Shown: piece after piece, positions 11,101 to 22,561 of the stretch
Numbering within the stretch: position 1 is the stretch's first letter
Layout of the letters: every line of letters begins with the position of its first letter
NCBI RefSeq assembly: GCF_011397635.1
Contig: NC_064754.1
Location: 30,050,543-30,114,542 of the forward strand
DNA from: Epinephelus fuscoguttatus
Lineage: Eukaryota > Chordata > Actinopteri > Perciformes > Serranidae
Direction of reading: 5' to 3'
DNA: 64,000 nt
The notes under the pieces: generated by a model
The model's database searches: none
The model's input: only the letters and a program-made list of their open reading frames with translations
Told to the model about the DNA's origin: nothing
Position numbers and translations under genes: made by a program

Positions 11101-11961
11101 ATGTTCACAAATAGATTGAACTTTCCTAGACAATGGATATAACATATTGGAAATCTTAATCTAGGTGGCATTCCCTCCCAACTCATCTCTAGAACCACTT
11201 TCAAACACAAATGAAGAGCCAGCTGATACTTTTTTGGATTTACATTCAATTTTTCCGAGAAATAATCACCCATTAAAAGCCTTTAAATTGGGTCAGCGCT
11301 GGAAAGTATCACTGACCTACTGCCTGCGTGCGACAAAAGGTGCACAAAAAAGCAAAATCAGTGTGCGTGGTTTTAAGAACATCAACAAGAGTGGAAATGG
11401 AAAGATTACTACTGGAGTGAAAAAAAGAGCAGATCAATAAACATCAGTGAATAATCGACAGATCCAAATTGTGTTCCCTTCCAACAGCTTTCGACATGGA
11501 CATACCTAAAATCAGTCTTACTTCAAACGGGAGCTCTGAGGAATCAATACAAACCCTTTTCCCCCATTGATCTGCGGACCTCACCAGTCATGCGTCATGA
11601 ACTCTACCACCTATGTATCAGCAGATCAGCAGGAGAGCAACAGTGATGGAGACGTAAAACAGAGACGGATGCATCTACATTGGTTAAAATAATCATAACA
11701 AAAACAGTTAAACAGTGTGTAACCATGTTGGCTCTCCATGAAGCAGGGAAATGAGGGGGTCTGGATGAGGGGAGAATGTACCTTAAATGTATAGAGACAG
11801 ATAAGAAGGACCACTGACTTGAATGATGAAATTATCTGGTTACATAAAGAAGAATGATACAAAAAACAATGTTAGGAATTAAGGCAATTCAAGTTTCGTT
11901 TATTTTTTTTAGCATTAAAAGCAGCACTAACGTACAAAAATAAAACTACAAATAAATGTCA
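11101..11961. other. Intergenic stretch between npb promoter region and sgsh 3' end
   Basis: I see no gene, RNA or recognisable element. Open frames are under 100 codons and lack family signatures. Confidence 0.4.
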
Positions 11962-11967
11962 TTTATT
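11962..11967 (-). terminator. sgsh: Poly(A) signal of sgsh
   Basis: AATAAA on the minus strand, 73 nt downstream of the sgsh stop codon (12042-12040), implying a short 3' UTR. Confidence 0.6.
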
Positions 11968-12039
11968 TTATATGAGGAATGTGCTCATGTGCGCAGATGT
12001 CATGTCAATCAAGACGCGTAAAAGTACCATTAGAGTCCA

Positions 12040-15000
12040 TCAGAGTCCATTGTAGAGTGGTCTGCAGTGCGGCTCCAGTTTGTCCTCCAGGACATAGTCG
12101 GGTCCACAGACCCAGGGGTCACCCGTCTCCCACTGCCACTTCTGCAGACTCTGCCTCAGGCTCTCCAGCACGGCGCTGTAGAACGGATCTGATACCAGGT
12201 TCCTCGTCTCCAGTGGGTCTGTCCTGTGTTAGTGAAGCATTTGTTCAACTTTTAACATCATGAACAGAGAGAACAAGATTACATTTTCCTGTGCTGAGGT
12301 CATTGTATCAGATTACATGTTTCTTTCTGGGAAAGCTTATAGATAATTATAAAGAAACTACTGATGGTAAAATAAAGCTTTACTATTTTAATTCCCAGCA
12401 TGACGGTCTAAATGCTGTTTCCTCTGCGGGCTCTCCGCACTATTTTCTGTAACCTTTGTCCTGTTGGGGGTTGCGGGGGGCTGGAGCCTATCCCAGCTGA
12501 CACTGGGCGAGAGGCGGGGTACACCCTGGACAGGTCGCCAGACTATTGCAGGGCTGACACATAGAGACAGACAACCATTCACGTTCATATTCAGTCACCA
12601 CCGAGTCTGCATGTCTTTGGACTGTGGGAAGAAGCCGGAGCACCCAGAGGGCCCACCCCACCCTGGATTCAAACTGGCAACCCTCTTGCTGTGAGGAAAC
12701 AATGCTAACCACTGCACCACCGTGCTGCCAACGTTAAATATACTAACCCTAAACCATACCCACCATGTGAATTCCCTAAATTCCCAGAGGACAGACTTCT
12801 CCTCAGTGGCAGCTACATCTCTGAACAGTCAAGAGAAAACCCAAAGCAAGCCTTTTAATATGAATTATAAAGAAATCTACCTAACTGTGATGAATGAAAT
12901 TGAAAAGACAAATAGATTTTCAAAATTCATTTAGGATTCCAGTTCCAATCCTCTATTATCTTTTCGTTAGAATATCAGTCCGAACACACACGCAGAAAAA
13001 GCAGAAATGTGCGAGCATCCCTGATCTCTCTCCACAAAGATCTGACTCATTTTTTACACTCAGCTCCAAGTCACAGAGAAAATGTTCATGCTCTTTGATT
13101 GCGTTATGTCACAGTCAGGCAAAGGAAGCAGGGCTGCAGTAGATGATTATTTCCCATTTTAAATTAATATGATGAGATTTTTAGTCGTTTATGGTAGTCT
13201 ATAAAATATCCATTAACAGTGGAAAACGGCCATTGAAATTTCTCTAAATGACTTGTTTTGTCCGACCGACTGCCTGAAACTCAGAGATATTTGATTCACA
13301 GTGATGTTAGACAGGGAAAAGCAGCAAATGCTCACATTTGAGGAGCTGGATCCTGGAACTGGACTTACGCAATGTATCAGCTATCAAAATGTGTAGAGAT
13401 TCCTTTATCATGGATCAACCATTTGACTACTCATTTCAGCGCTAAAAACAAGCATCCAGGGGCGTCGTTGGCTTAGTGGTTAGAGCACGCGCCCCACGTA
13501 CAAGGCTGTTGCCACAGCGGCCCAGGTTTGACTCCAGCCTGTGGCCCTTTGCTGCATGTCACTCCCTCACTCTCTTCCCCTTTCACGCTTGTCTGTCCTA
13601 TCGATTAAAGGCTAAAATGCCCAAAAAATAGCTTTAAAAAAAAAAAAAAAGACAAGCATCCAATTCTTGCTTTAGCAGCCTTTCACAGTCCCAGGGACAT
13701 ACAGCAAGGAGGACATGGCAGAGGAATCCTGGCAGGACTCAACCCTGGGACGGACTGACAGGACTCAAACAGGTAACCATCTATAGGAACTCTTTTAGTG
13801 ACTTATTATTAATGCACTAAACGTCACATACACATATATATATTCAAAAGTCAAAGCAAGGAGGGCAACGCCAGGGTTTGTTTTTATGGGAGAAACTTCA
13901 CATTATAAAGACAATGCAATTCAATTCTTTACCAGCAGCCTCCTCACTTCATACTGTGCTTCAAAAATACAATCAATACATAACTGACAGATAAACTAGT
14001 AAATAAATATAGTTTGAGGTGTAACTTAACACCAGGCTGAAAAGCAGTGTCTTGCTGCCCTCTCTGGTGGAAAGTAACAAACCTGTTTTACCTCTGACCA
14101 AACGCAGCATCACTGACAGGTGCAGTCAGGTGCTCTGTTGAACCTGTGACCACACAACATGTTCTCACTCCCAACTCCCAACTCCCAGTGACTCAACCCT
14201 TCAAACTACGATGCTCTATGAACCCCTCTAATGTTGATTTTTGACACTCAGGGACGACCTGTTAATTATGGCTTATATGCATAGTGTCTTTTTTAAAACA
14301 AATGCCCATGTTCACAGGAAACGTAGGTTTTGGTCCCCAGAAATTCTTTAGGTTATGAGAAATAAACTTGGTCAGGTTTAGAAAAAAGATTACAGTTTGG
14401 GTGACAACATGATTGCTTGTTTTGTAACTTCAGGAAGTTAACAAATTTGTCACATGGCATATGGGATGTATGTCACGTGACACATAGGTCACATGACGTT
14501 AAGTTACATTGTTTTTTTAAAAAAGTTCACAGGGGACAAAAACACTGGTCTCCTGGGTGAAAGTCCTGTGCACCTCCCTCCCATCCTACTTGGACCATCT
14601 TGCTCTTTGAACTATGTCATTGCCACCAGGCCAGTCACCAGAAGAAAATGTTGGCATTGTATGTTTTTGCAAATTACAAGTACATTATATTTGGATGCTT
14701 CATTCATATCATATGAATGTTTCTAAAATGACGTAGCATATAAGCTGACTTGTGGAGGTGTAGAGGATGGTGGATGGCATGTCACTTAGCTGAGACAACT
14801 GCCAAGCTGCAGACCACTGTTTGAGTCCAACAAACAACAAAACCTGTTGGCTTTTTAGGTACCAGCAGTAGCTGTTTTTTGCTGAGACATTGCTGCTTTT
14901 CCAGATGGGACTGAGCCCCCAAAACCGGGTATATTAACCCCAAACATGATCTTTTCCTAATCATAATTAACCACATGTTAACCACATCATTCCTTAAATG

Positions 15001-18000
15001 TAAAGTTTTAATGTATCTGCTACATAATAATGTGCAAATGTAATGTATCCGTGGTTTGCAGAGACGTACAATGCCAACAATTTTATAGGTGATTGGGTCA
15101 CCCATATACATATTGAAGGGTGCCTTGTGCATCAGAATCAGATGGCATCTGAGCTGCTGTCTTCAACGCCTTGGGAATGAGAACGGGCTGCACCACAACA
15201 ATGATGTCACAGGGCCCTGAAGTACATGTGTACATCACTGCAGCAAGCTGAGAAGTTAAACCTCCAGAGATAAACAAATAGGAGATTCTCAGAGAATGTG
15301 AAGTTAAATTAAAACATATTAGTGTTTGGGGGATTTTAAGAGTCCTTATGACAGGAATTCAAATTTCAGGCATTTATAATCATATAGTATTAGACACGTT
15401 TAAATGATAACAATTCAACATATTGACAATTTATATTAAATATGGACTGACAATATTCTAGTTTATCAGCACACTGATGATGAATAAAATTCACCCTAAA
15501 GATCAAAACAGATGGTGCTGCCTTTGCTGCCCTTGAGCTCTGGAGTGTCGCCTTTTTTCTTCACCTTGTTTTTGGGAAACCCAGATGTTGCAGTTTTGTT
15601 TCTTTGGGGAGGGGGGTTTTAGAGGGAGAGAATAAAACTGAATTTCAGTGTGGGAGAAGCACACCTGTTTCCTCTTAAAGGTAGGATCTGGAGGATTTTC
15701 AAACAAAACAAAATATAGACATATACAAATGAAATCCTGCTTAATCATCACCTATGGGCTTCTACTCATGTGTGGTGGTGACTCTGTTTGTAGAGCTCCT
15801 GCTCTTTAACTGTATTTTGATGTCTTTATGAGCTCGGACCGCTTCTGGGCGGAGATATCCCCAGAGATTTTCCGCAGGTGCCGTGCCCAAGAGTGTCCGA
15901 GAGCGCACCAGCACGAGCCTTGCCTGAACCTCTTCTGCGAGAGTTGAGCATGATAGGAGGGGCCAAATTTGAATGTGTGTTTACAAACTGCAACTGGAAA
16001 ATCCTCCACACCCTACCTTTAAATTCAATTTAAATTTGTTTTAGTATATCTTCTGTTCTTTATGGTGACCATTTCTGTTCAAGTCAAACTATGAAATGTG
16101 GCAGGTGTACCTCATTTAAATAAGATCAGAGCTTGTATCATCCACCAATCATAGTCAGGTATTGTGATCACTCTGTTTAGGGCTTTAATCTCAAAACTCA
16201 TTTACCAAATGTGATTGATCTTTATCTGTGAATTATCATAGAGAATGTGCTTCTGCCCCGAAGTTGTTAACATGAGGAACACTTGAACAACATGAGCTGT
16301 AACAGACCTGGAGTCGAACAGCTCCCAGCGCTCCCTGTAGTAATACTGCTCTAGGGTTTTGAACCAGTGTGTGGGCTCTCTAAGCCTCGTACGGTTCAGC
16401 AGGTCCTGGAAGGTGGGTGAAACGTAAAAGTCCTGGTCGATGGGGAATGGCATACGGTAGTGCAGGTTGTGCAGAAGGTGGTATGTCCCCTGGTGGATGG
16501 AGCGGGTTGGGTAGTACATGGTTACCTGAAATCAGAATGACAGTACAGCAGTCAAGACCTTGTGTTTGACTCCTTTTAGTTGTGACAGTGATGATGACAT
16601 CCTGTGGTCCTATGGTGCTTACAGACCTCATGGAGGGACTGGCTGGCGTAGACTGTGTGCCAGTTGCTGGGCTCAGTGACCAGAGCAGGCAGTAAGGAGC
16701 GACCAGTGAGGTGGACCGGGGTGTTGGGACTGCCGGGGAGGCTGTAGGACGGGTAGGGAATGGAGAACCAGTCAAGAATAGTGGGAGTGATGTCTGCAAA
16801 AAAAAAAGAGAGAAGAGGAGAAAAGACAGTGAGAAAATATGACAAACTGGAAGCTCATCTGGTGTTACACATTTGGCTTTAATGGTAAAGGAGCTGTAAA
16901 CAACATCCAGAGCCTGAGCATCTAATTTGGTCTATGATTCAGAGTGTAAGGATTGCCTACAGACGGCTCTCAACATGGAGGTGGCGGTTGCTAGCCGCTA
17001 ATGGTGCTAAAAGCACAGTGCTAACAACAGCAAGAGTGCTGACAGAGCAATTTAAACAGTGAGCAGATAATACATGTGAAATACTGCCATAAATTAAGAA
17101 TTAAAGAAAATTTGAAGCAGTTGATATTTATAGGTTATTATGTAGTGGTTTCAGTGGTCTGGCCCATTTGAAAACTGGGCAGAACTATAATGAGTTTGAC
17201 ACCCCTGGTCTACAACAACGAATAGAGAGGATCGGATTACAATGCACAGAGGGAGTGTGACTTCGTTCTCTGCTCAGGACGCCATTACTCCACTATATCT
17301 TAACATGGCAAACAGTGGTTTGCTGCTATATTAATACATTCAATGTCACACACAGATATATTCATATATCAATGATAATATGAATTCTTAAATACTGCAC
17401 ATGTACTCAGAATTAGTACAGTGTTGCTATTATTTTATACTGCAAACATCTTTATGTTTTTATGTCACTGTCCAATGAAATAAATACATTTATACCGATA
17501 TATATTATAACATCTTGAAATTTTGAGATTTTTATTTTTTTAAATAAACATAAAGATAAAGTGTTCCTTTTTGGGTTGAGAAAATTGTGCCCCAACTAAA
17601 TAAACCATTAAAAAAAACCTTAAACACTGAGCTGTTTTTTTTAGCTTATGAAAGGCTGACATATCATGGAGACATATGCTTTTCACAGGATAGTATTTAT
17701 GTCTCACATACTAAATGTTCATTACACCTACCATGTTATGTAATTAAATATTTGCCATATTTAAAGTTTTGTCAATGTGTTGTAATTATCTTCTGCAGAC
17801 ATTTATATCACATCTGTCATGTTATTTTCATATTTACATTTAATTATTACCTCCTGATGGGATCATTTTCAATTCATTTTGTGTGAGATCTGCTGCTGAT
17901 GCATCATTAAGTCTCCCTCTGGTGGCTGTTCGAGCACATCAGATGAACACACTGACTTTGTTCATTTATGTAAGCCAACCTAGCAATACACCAAGGGGTC

Positions 18001-20800
18001 CGTGTTATTTTATCATGACTTTGCCTCTTTTTTTCCTGAAATCCACACATTATCTTTAACTGCTCTCCCTTTACAGCCATTTATGCTGACATTCACACCT
18101 ACAGGCAATTAAGAGTTAACATTTAACCTGCTCTGCATGCCTTTGAACTGTGGGAGAAAGCTGGAGCCACTCTAACATGGGGAGAACATGCAGACACCAC
18201 ACAGAAGGGCCCCAAGCCCAGGTTTAAACCCAGGACCCTCTTGCTGTGTGAGGTGACAGCACTAACCAACTGCCTGAAATACCTTTACATTGTTTTGCCT
18301 ATAGTAATCTGAGAGAAATCCCTCTCTGGTTGAACTGCTCCTAACTCATTACTCACTAAGGCTATAACCTGTGATGAGGTGTCACAGAAGTAGATATTGC
18401 TTTGTTTTAAGGAGTCACAGGCCCAAAAGGTTGGGAGCCACTGATCTGAGCACTAACCTTGAACCAAACTTGCTATGAATACTGTGCTCACAGCGAGTAC
18501 CTGCCAAACTTTAAAAACTTGCCACCCTCTTTCTGCCATCTATCTCTTACCCAGCAGGCTGACGTAGGCCTGGCTGGTGTCTCCCCATCGCTCCCTGTGC
18601 TCTGGAGAGGACACCAGCATGGGCTCTGCTGTCCCGGAGCGATACAGGTTGGTCCTGCCGTTTGGAAAGGGGATGCCATTATCTGAGCTGTAGATGACGA
18701 GAGTGTCGTTCTCATAACCAGCGTCCCTGAGCTCCTGAAGAACCAAACCGATACCTGCAGAGGAAATTCACACCATTAAAGCTTAGTGTTTTACAAGAAT
18801 AGTCTTCATGTTGTGCATGTGTAAGTGTTGTTACGTACCTTGGTCCAGTCTGCTAACTGTGGTGTACTGTGCAGCCAAGTCGGCTCGTGCCGCAGGTGTG
18901 TCTGGCACAAAAGGAGGAACCTGAAGGACATGAAATCAAGACAGAACTTTTGACTGGTACTGTTAGAAAACACACTTTCCAGTGGGATTTGCTTCCCTAT
19001 TTGAATACTGCATGTCACTAACCTTTACTTGTTCTGGTGTGTAATATTCTGGTGTCCAGTCGGGTATCCTGCCCATCCCCATTTCACCATTCCCAAACTT
19101 CTCGCAGAAAGCTCCATATTGGGGCTGCGAGTGTCCACAGCGGTGGGTGTCGTGAAAGGCAACATACAGTAAAAACGGCCTCTCTTCTTCTTTTAAATTG
19201 TCTTTATTCTCATCTTTCTTTCGCCTTCGTTCAGAGGCTTCTTCTTTATGGGTCTGGAAAAACTTGCGGACCAGGAGTTTGATACGGGTGATGTTCCTCC
19301 CCACCTGGAGGACAGAGTTGTTCTCCTCTGTGTAGGCATAATCAAAAGGGTAAACGGATCCAGGGCCGACATGTTTCTTCCCAATTATACCTGTGGGAGT
19401 GATAGCACAAACAAAGTGAAAGGATGGGGAATGGTGATAAGAAGCACGAGCGTGTGTGAGAATAGACTTAAAATAAACTGGTCTCATTGTTACATACCTG
19501 TGTGTATGTTAGCTTTGCTGAGGAGCAGCGGCAGACTTTGTACTCCATCAAATGAGTTGAAGTGGTGAACACCTTGATGAAGCCCGTACATGCCATTCTG
19601 GTGCTGAAAACACACCAAACAGATCTAAATACTGTGCCTTAATCCACAAATGACAGGGAGCCGGTGTGTGTGTTTTTCGTTTACCTGCGGCAGGCCGGTG
19701 AGGATGGTGGAGCGGCTGGGGGAGCAGCTGCTGACAGAGGTGAAGGCATTGCTGAACACCACACTACGCTGGGCCAGAGAGCGCAGGTGGGGGGTGTGGA
19801 CCACAGAGTTGTTGTACACCTCTGTCTCAAAACCTGCATCATCAGCTGGAAGAGGAAAAAGACAAAGTTCTTAGCTCTTACGCTACCTGTCCAAAGGTAT
19901 GTGGACAACACTGTGGAACCTGGCTGCAGGGATTTGTTCCCATTTGGCCACAAGAGCATTCCTGACTGTTGCCCACTGATGTTGGACGATTAGGCCTGGC
20001 TTGCTGTCAAAATGGGGATAAAAAATTGGTTCATGGTTCTGACTTCCCCAAACTGTTAAAGTTTAAGGCATGCTGTGTCATTGGGTGCTTTAGCATTAAG
20101 ATTTTCCTTGAGTGGAATACATAGAACCTGTCAAACACACAGCCTGAGGGCCAGAACCAGCCCACCAGAGGGTCCAAACCAGTCCACTAGATGTCTCTGC
20201 ACACCTTATATTGATGCAGCTGTGAAGGCCACGAGGTGCCAGCAAGTTAAACAGTAGTCTGCTTCAGCTCTATGAAAACACATTGAAAACTCATTATGAT
20301 CAGCTTCAGTACAAAAGAATGTGTATCAGATTTCTGTCTTAAAATAGTGCAGGTGGAACCCTCTCGCTGAGACACTGCCAAAAGTTTAGATTTGTAATTA
20401 GTCTATAAGGCAGGGGATAACTTAATCTGCCTCCTCAATAGCTTCCACTTTGGTTTGGTGTGGTGATGCTAGCATTATATATAGGTATATCTGATACTTT
20501 GTCCACCCAATTATATCATCCAGGGAAGGCTGAATAACAGAAATACCTCAAGACTGTTGTATTAGACTGCAATAGCTGTAGCTAGGTGTACCTAATAAAC
20601 TGGCAATTGAATGTATATCAACATTATAATTAGTTTTTTCCAGCAATATCTTTATTAATTTTCAAATACTTAGAAGAACTGGGAAGCAACTGTGTCCTCA
20701 TCCAGAAGAATATCAAAAGCAGAGATTATTGTCCAACAACAAAACAAAGTCTTCCGTTACATGTCAGACATTTTAAAGATATCAAAATATGTGTATAATT

Positions 20801-20840
<40 letters not shown>

Positions 20841-22159
20841 AATTGTATAGGTCCTGTTTGTGCATGTGTGTGTCTTTCGGACCTGTGTGTAATTGACAAG
20901 CAAGAGTGAAAACATTGAATTTCTCCTCAGGGGGAATAATAAAGGAAATAAACTTAAAACTTAAACTTAAAATACAAACAACAAGAATAAAACTAATAAA
21001 TTATACACTAAAATAAAATAAACCAAAAAAAGAGGTTTCTCTATTTTACAAAGAGGGTTCCCGTATTGTTATTTACACTGATCAGCCAAAACATTAAAAC
21101 CACCGACAGGTGGAGTGAATAACTTTTATTATTTTGTTCCAGTATATTGTGTTGCTGGGAAACCTTTGGTTCTGGCATTCATGTGGATACCACCTGACAT
21201 GTTCCACCCTCTCAAACACCGTTGCAGACCAAGTATCCGCCCTCATGGCAACAGTAATTCCCAATGGCAGTGGCCCCCCAGCAAAAAAAAAAAGCAAAAT
21301 GCTGCACTGCAAAAACTGTTTAGAAATGGTCTGTGGAGCGTGACAAAAAGCTCAAGGTGTCTAAGTTTCCCAGGTCCAAATCTTCTCCAGGATTCTTGTG
21401 ATGTGTCGGTACCCCAGATGTACCCTTAATCCAAGTTGGGGCCTCTTTGGCTCAGACTTGGCTCTGACCAATCGAGGCATGGACACATGACCTCTGGGAA
21501 TGTCATGCAGTGTCTGGCACTAGTGCGTTGGCGGCAGATCCATTTAGTCCAGTGGGTTGTGAGGTGGGTTAATGGCATGTGCCACAGATGCTCATTCAGA
21601 TTGGGATCTGGGGAATTTGGAGGCCAGGTTGACACTTTGAGGTCTGTCACATTCCTTGGGCCATTCCTCACCAATGTTTGCAGTGTGGCATGGTGCATTA
21701 TCCTGCTGGGGGGCCACTGCCATTGGGGAGTACTGTTGCCATGAGGGGGGGTACTTGGTCTGCAACGGTGTTTGAGTGGGTGGAGCATGTCAGGTGGTAT
21801 CCACATGAATGCCAGAACCAAAGGTTTCCCAGCAGAACAATGCATTGGAGCAATATAATCAAAGTTATTCACTTCATCTGTCAGTGGTTTTAATGTTTGT
21901 TTCATGCTTTCATTGTTTGAACCTTGTATCAAACTCAAAGACATGGTTCACATGGAACATACCAGTACAGCCAGGTATTAAAAGGAATTCAGATAGTTGA
22001 GGCAACTGCAGAGGACCACTACACTCACATGTCTTCAGTCAGAGTTCAGAAGACATTACCATAAAGAGTTTACTCACCAATTATCAGGAGGACATTTCTT
22101 GTCTTTGACTCCCCGGTGTCACATGATGCCAAAGTGAGAAAAAATAACTCAAGCAGCAT
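12040..22159 (-). CDS. sgsh: N-sulfoglucosamine sulfohydrolase (sulfamidase), complete, nine exons
   Basis: Coding exons on the minus strand: 22159-22078, 19845-19685, 19603-19498, 19390-19023, 18920-18839, 18754-18551, 16793-16627, 16525-16308, 12223-12040. They sum to 1572 nt (523 aa) with matching phases. The product is the lysosomal sulfatase that removes N-linked sulfate from glucosamine in heparan sulfate; loss in humans causes Sanfilippo A disease. A signal peptide ([15 protein letters not shown]) precedes RNVLLIIADD, the metal-binding start of the sulfatase fold. The formylglycine site is SSCSPSR with Cys68. [27 protein letters not shown] and [14 protein letters not shown] follow in family order. 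The C-terminus ends CRPLYNGL. Length exceeds the human enzyme (502 aa) because of a charged insert at about residues 165-186. Two donors are GTCTGT, otherwise consensus. A poly(A) signal lies 73 nt past the stop. It shares a promoter region with slc26a11. Confidence 0.96.
12465..12728. repeat. Dispersed fish repeat, copy 1 (sgsh intron 8)
   Basis: Contains the family marks GGAGCCTATCCCAGCTGACA, GGTACACCCTGGACAGGTCG, CATGTCTTTGGACTGTGGGA and CACTGCACCACCGTGCTGCC. Two relatives occur in the window (18118-18275 same orientation, 47757-48050 opposite). It is a very abundant teleost repeat; I cannot name its class securely. Confidence 0.75.
13459..13651 (+). mobile_element. tRNA-derived SINE, copy 1 (sgsh intron 8)
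   Basis: The head is tRNA-like, with an A-box-like TGGCTTAGTGGTTAGAGCA and a B-box-like GGTTTGACTCC. It is followed by a body ending in CTGTCCTATCGATTAAAGGC and an A-rich tail. An 11-bp target duplication ACAAGCATCCA flanks it at 13448-13458 and 13652-13662. It is not a functional tRNA gene. The second copy is at 49458-49647. Confidence 0.9.
15679..16018. mobile_element. piggyBac-type MITE (TTAA target, 340 bp)
   Basis: Terminal inverted repeats begin AGGTAGG and end CCTACCT, extending as a diverged pair (GGATCTGGAGGATTTTC / GGAAAATCCTCCACACCC). The element is flanked exactly by TTAA at 15675-15678 and 16019-16022, the target signature of piggyBac-like transposases. It has no transposase, so it is non-autonomous. 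It lies in the large last intron of sgsh. Confidence 0.8.
18118..18275. repeat. Dispersed fish repeat, copy 2 (fragment)
   Basis: Matches the 3' half of the repeat at 12465-12728 (TGCATGCCTTTGAACTGTGG, GGGGAGAACATGCAGACACC, ACCCTCTTGCTGTG). Located in sgsh intron 6. Confidence 0.65.
19886..20120. mobile_element. Degenerate Tc1-like transposon remnant
   Basis: Contains CCAAAGGTATGTGGACAAC, CATTTGGCCACAAGAGCATT, CTGATGTTGGACGATTAGGC and, further on, GTGCTTTAGCATTAAGATTT. In my memory of the family these are ordered landmarks of a common fish Tc1-like element in reverse orientation. Most of the transposase is missing. Located in sgsh intron 1. Confidence 0.6.
20806..20832. repeat. (AT)n microsatellite
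   Basis: About 13 AT/TA units within sgsh intron 1. Confidence 0.9.
20838..20960. repeat. Dispersed repeat fragment related to 39075-39290
   Basis: Reads GTCCTGTTTGTGCATGTGTG, then GACCTGTGTGTAATTGAC, then TTGAATTTCTCCTCAGGGGG. These are the reverse-complement landmarks of the repeat at 39075-39290, so it is the same family in opposite orientation. Confidence 0.6.
21076..21899. mobile_element. Palindromic pair of broken Tc1-like elements
   Basis: The left unit starts with the Tc1-type end CACTGATCAGCCAAAACATT and jumps to transposase C-terminal sequence (GGGAAACCTTTGGTTCTGGC). The right unit is the same block inverted and longer, keeping the degenerate tail [14 protein letters not shown] on the minus strand, and ends with the inverted TIR (TCAGTGGTTTTAATGTTTG). 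The two arms meet near 21432 and face tail to tail. Frameshifts and an internal deletion make both non-functional. Located in sgsh intron 1. Confidence 0.8.
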
Positions 22160-22561
22160 GATGTCTCAAAATGACTTCTGGTTTGACTTTAAAGGATTCA
22201 GTGTGAGTAAAAACAATAACATTCAATAAATAAAAAATAATAAACTCCTCAAAAGTGATATATAAAGTATTTAAAGTGTCTCCTAGTGAAGCTGTGTGCA
22301 GCATCACCGTAAATAAACGACGGTGTTGGACTTGTTTTCACGTCTTCCGGAAACAACTTAAGCCCCGCCCACCCGTGGTCACATGACAGAGATCACGTGA
22401 AAGCAGAAAACAGGAACCCGTGTCTCGCGCTTCATCAGCAGAATGTCAAATATTAGGAAGTGGTTTTTAGCGACAGTAACACAGCGACACATTTAAAGAG
22501 AAGAGCCTGGAAATCACAGCTGAACCCCGGAATAGTAAAGACGGAGAGGACTTCACATTTA
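22160..22561. promoter_or_regulatory. Bidirectional promoter shared by sgsh and slc26a11
   Basis: The sgsh start (22159, minus) and slc26a11 face away from each other. The interval holds an ETS-type TCTTCCGGAA (22344-22353), a GC box CCCCGCCC (22363-22370) and two CLEAR-like E-boxes (22378-22387 and 22393-22400). There is no TATA. A plausible non-coding first exon of slc26a11 ends at 22561 before GTAAGG. The same head-to-head pairing exists in mammals. Motifs are seen; promoter activity is inferred. Confidence 0.7.
22378..22400. promoter_or_regulatory. Tandem CLEAR-like motifs (TFEB/TFE3 sites)
   Basis: GTCACATGAC (22378-22387) and TCACGTGA within ATCACGTGAA (22392-22401) lie five bases apart. 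The CLEAR consensus is GTCACGTGAC; the first matches 9 of 10 and the second 8 of 10. SGSH is a known lysosomal target of TFEB in mammals. Confidence 0.55.

Noticed and set aside
13459-13560. Possible tRNA gene
   Set aside because: A- and B-box-like motifs belong to a tRNA-derived SINE with body, A-rich tail and target duplication; no intact cloverleaf.
15826-16011. Two overlapping minus-strand small proteins
   Set aside because: Entirely inside the TTAA-flanked piggyBac-type MITE and without family features.
18105-18275. CRISPR-like or regulatory repeat
   Set aside because: Vertebrate DNA; the segment is a fragment of a dispersed fish repeat also at 12465-12728 and 47757-48050.
21426-21944. 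172-codon minus-strand frame as a host gene
   Set aside because: It is degenerate Tc1 transposase C-terminal sequence joined to flanking DNA.
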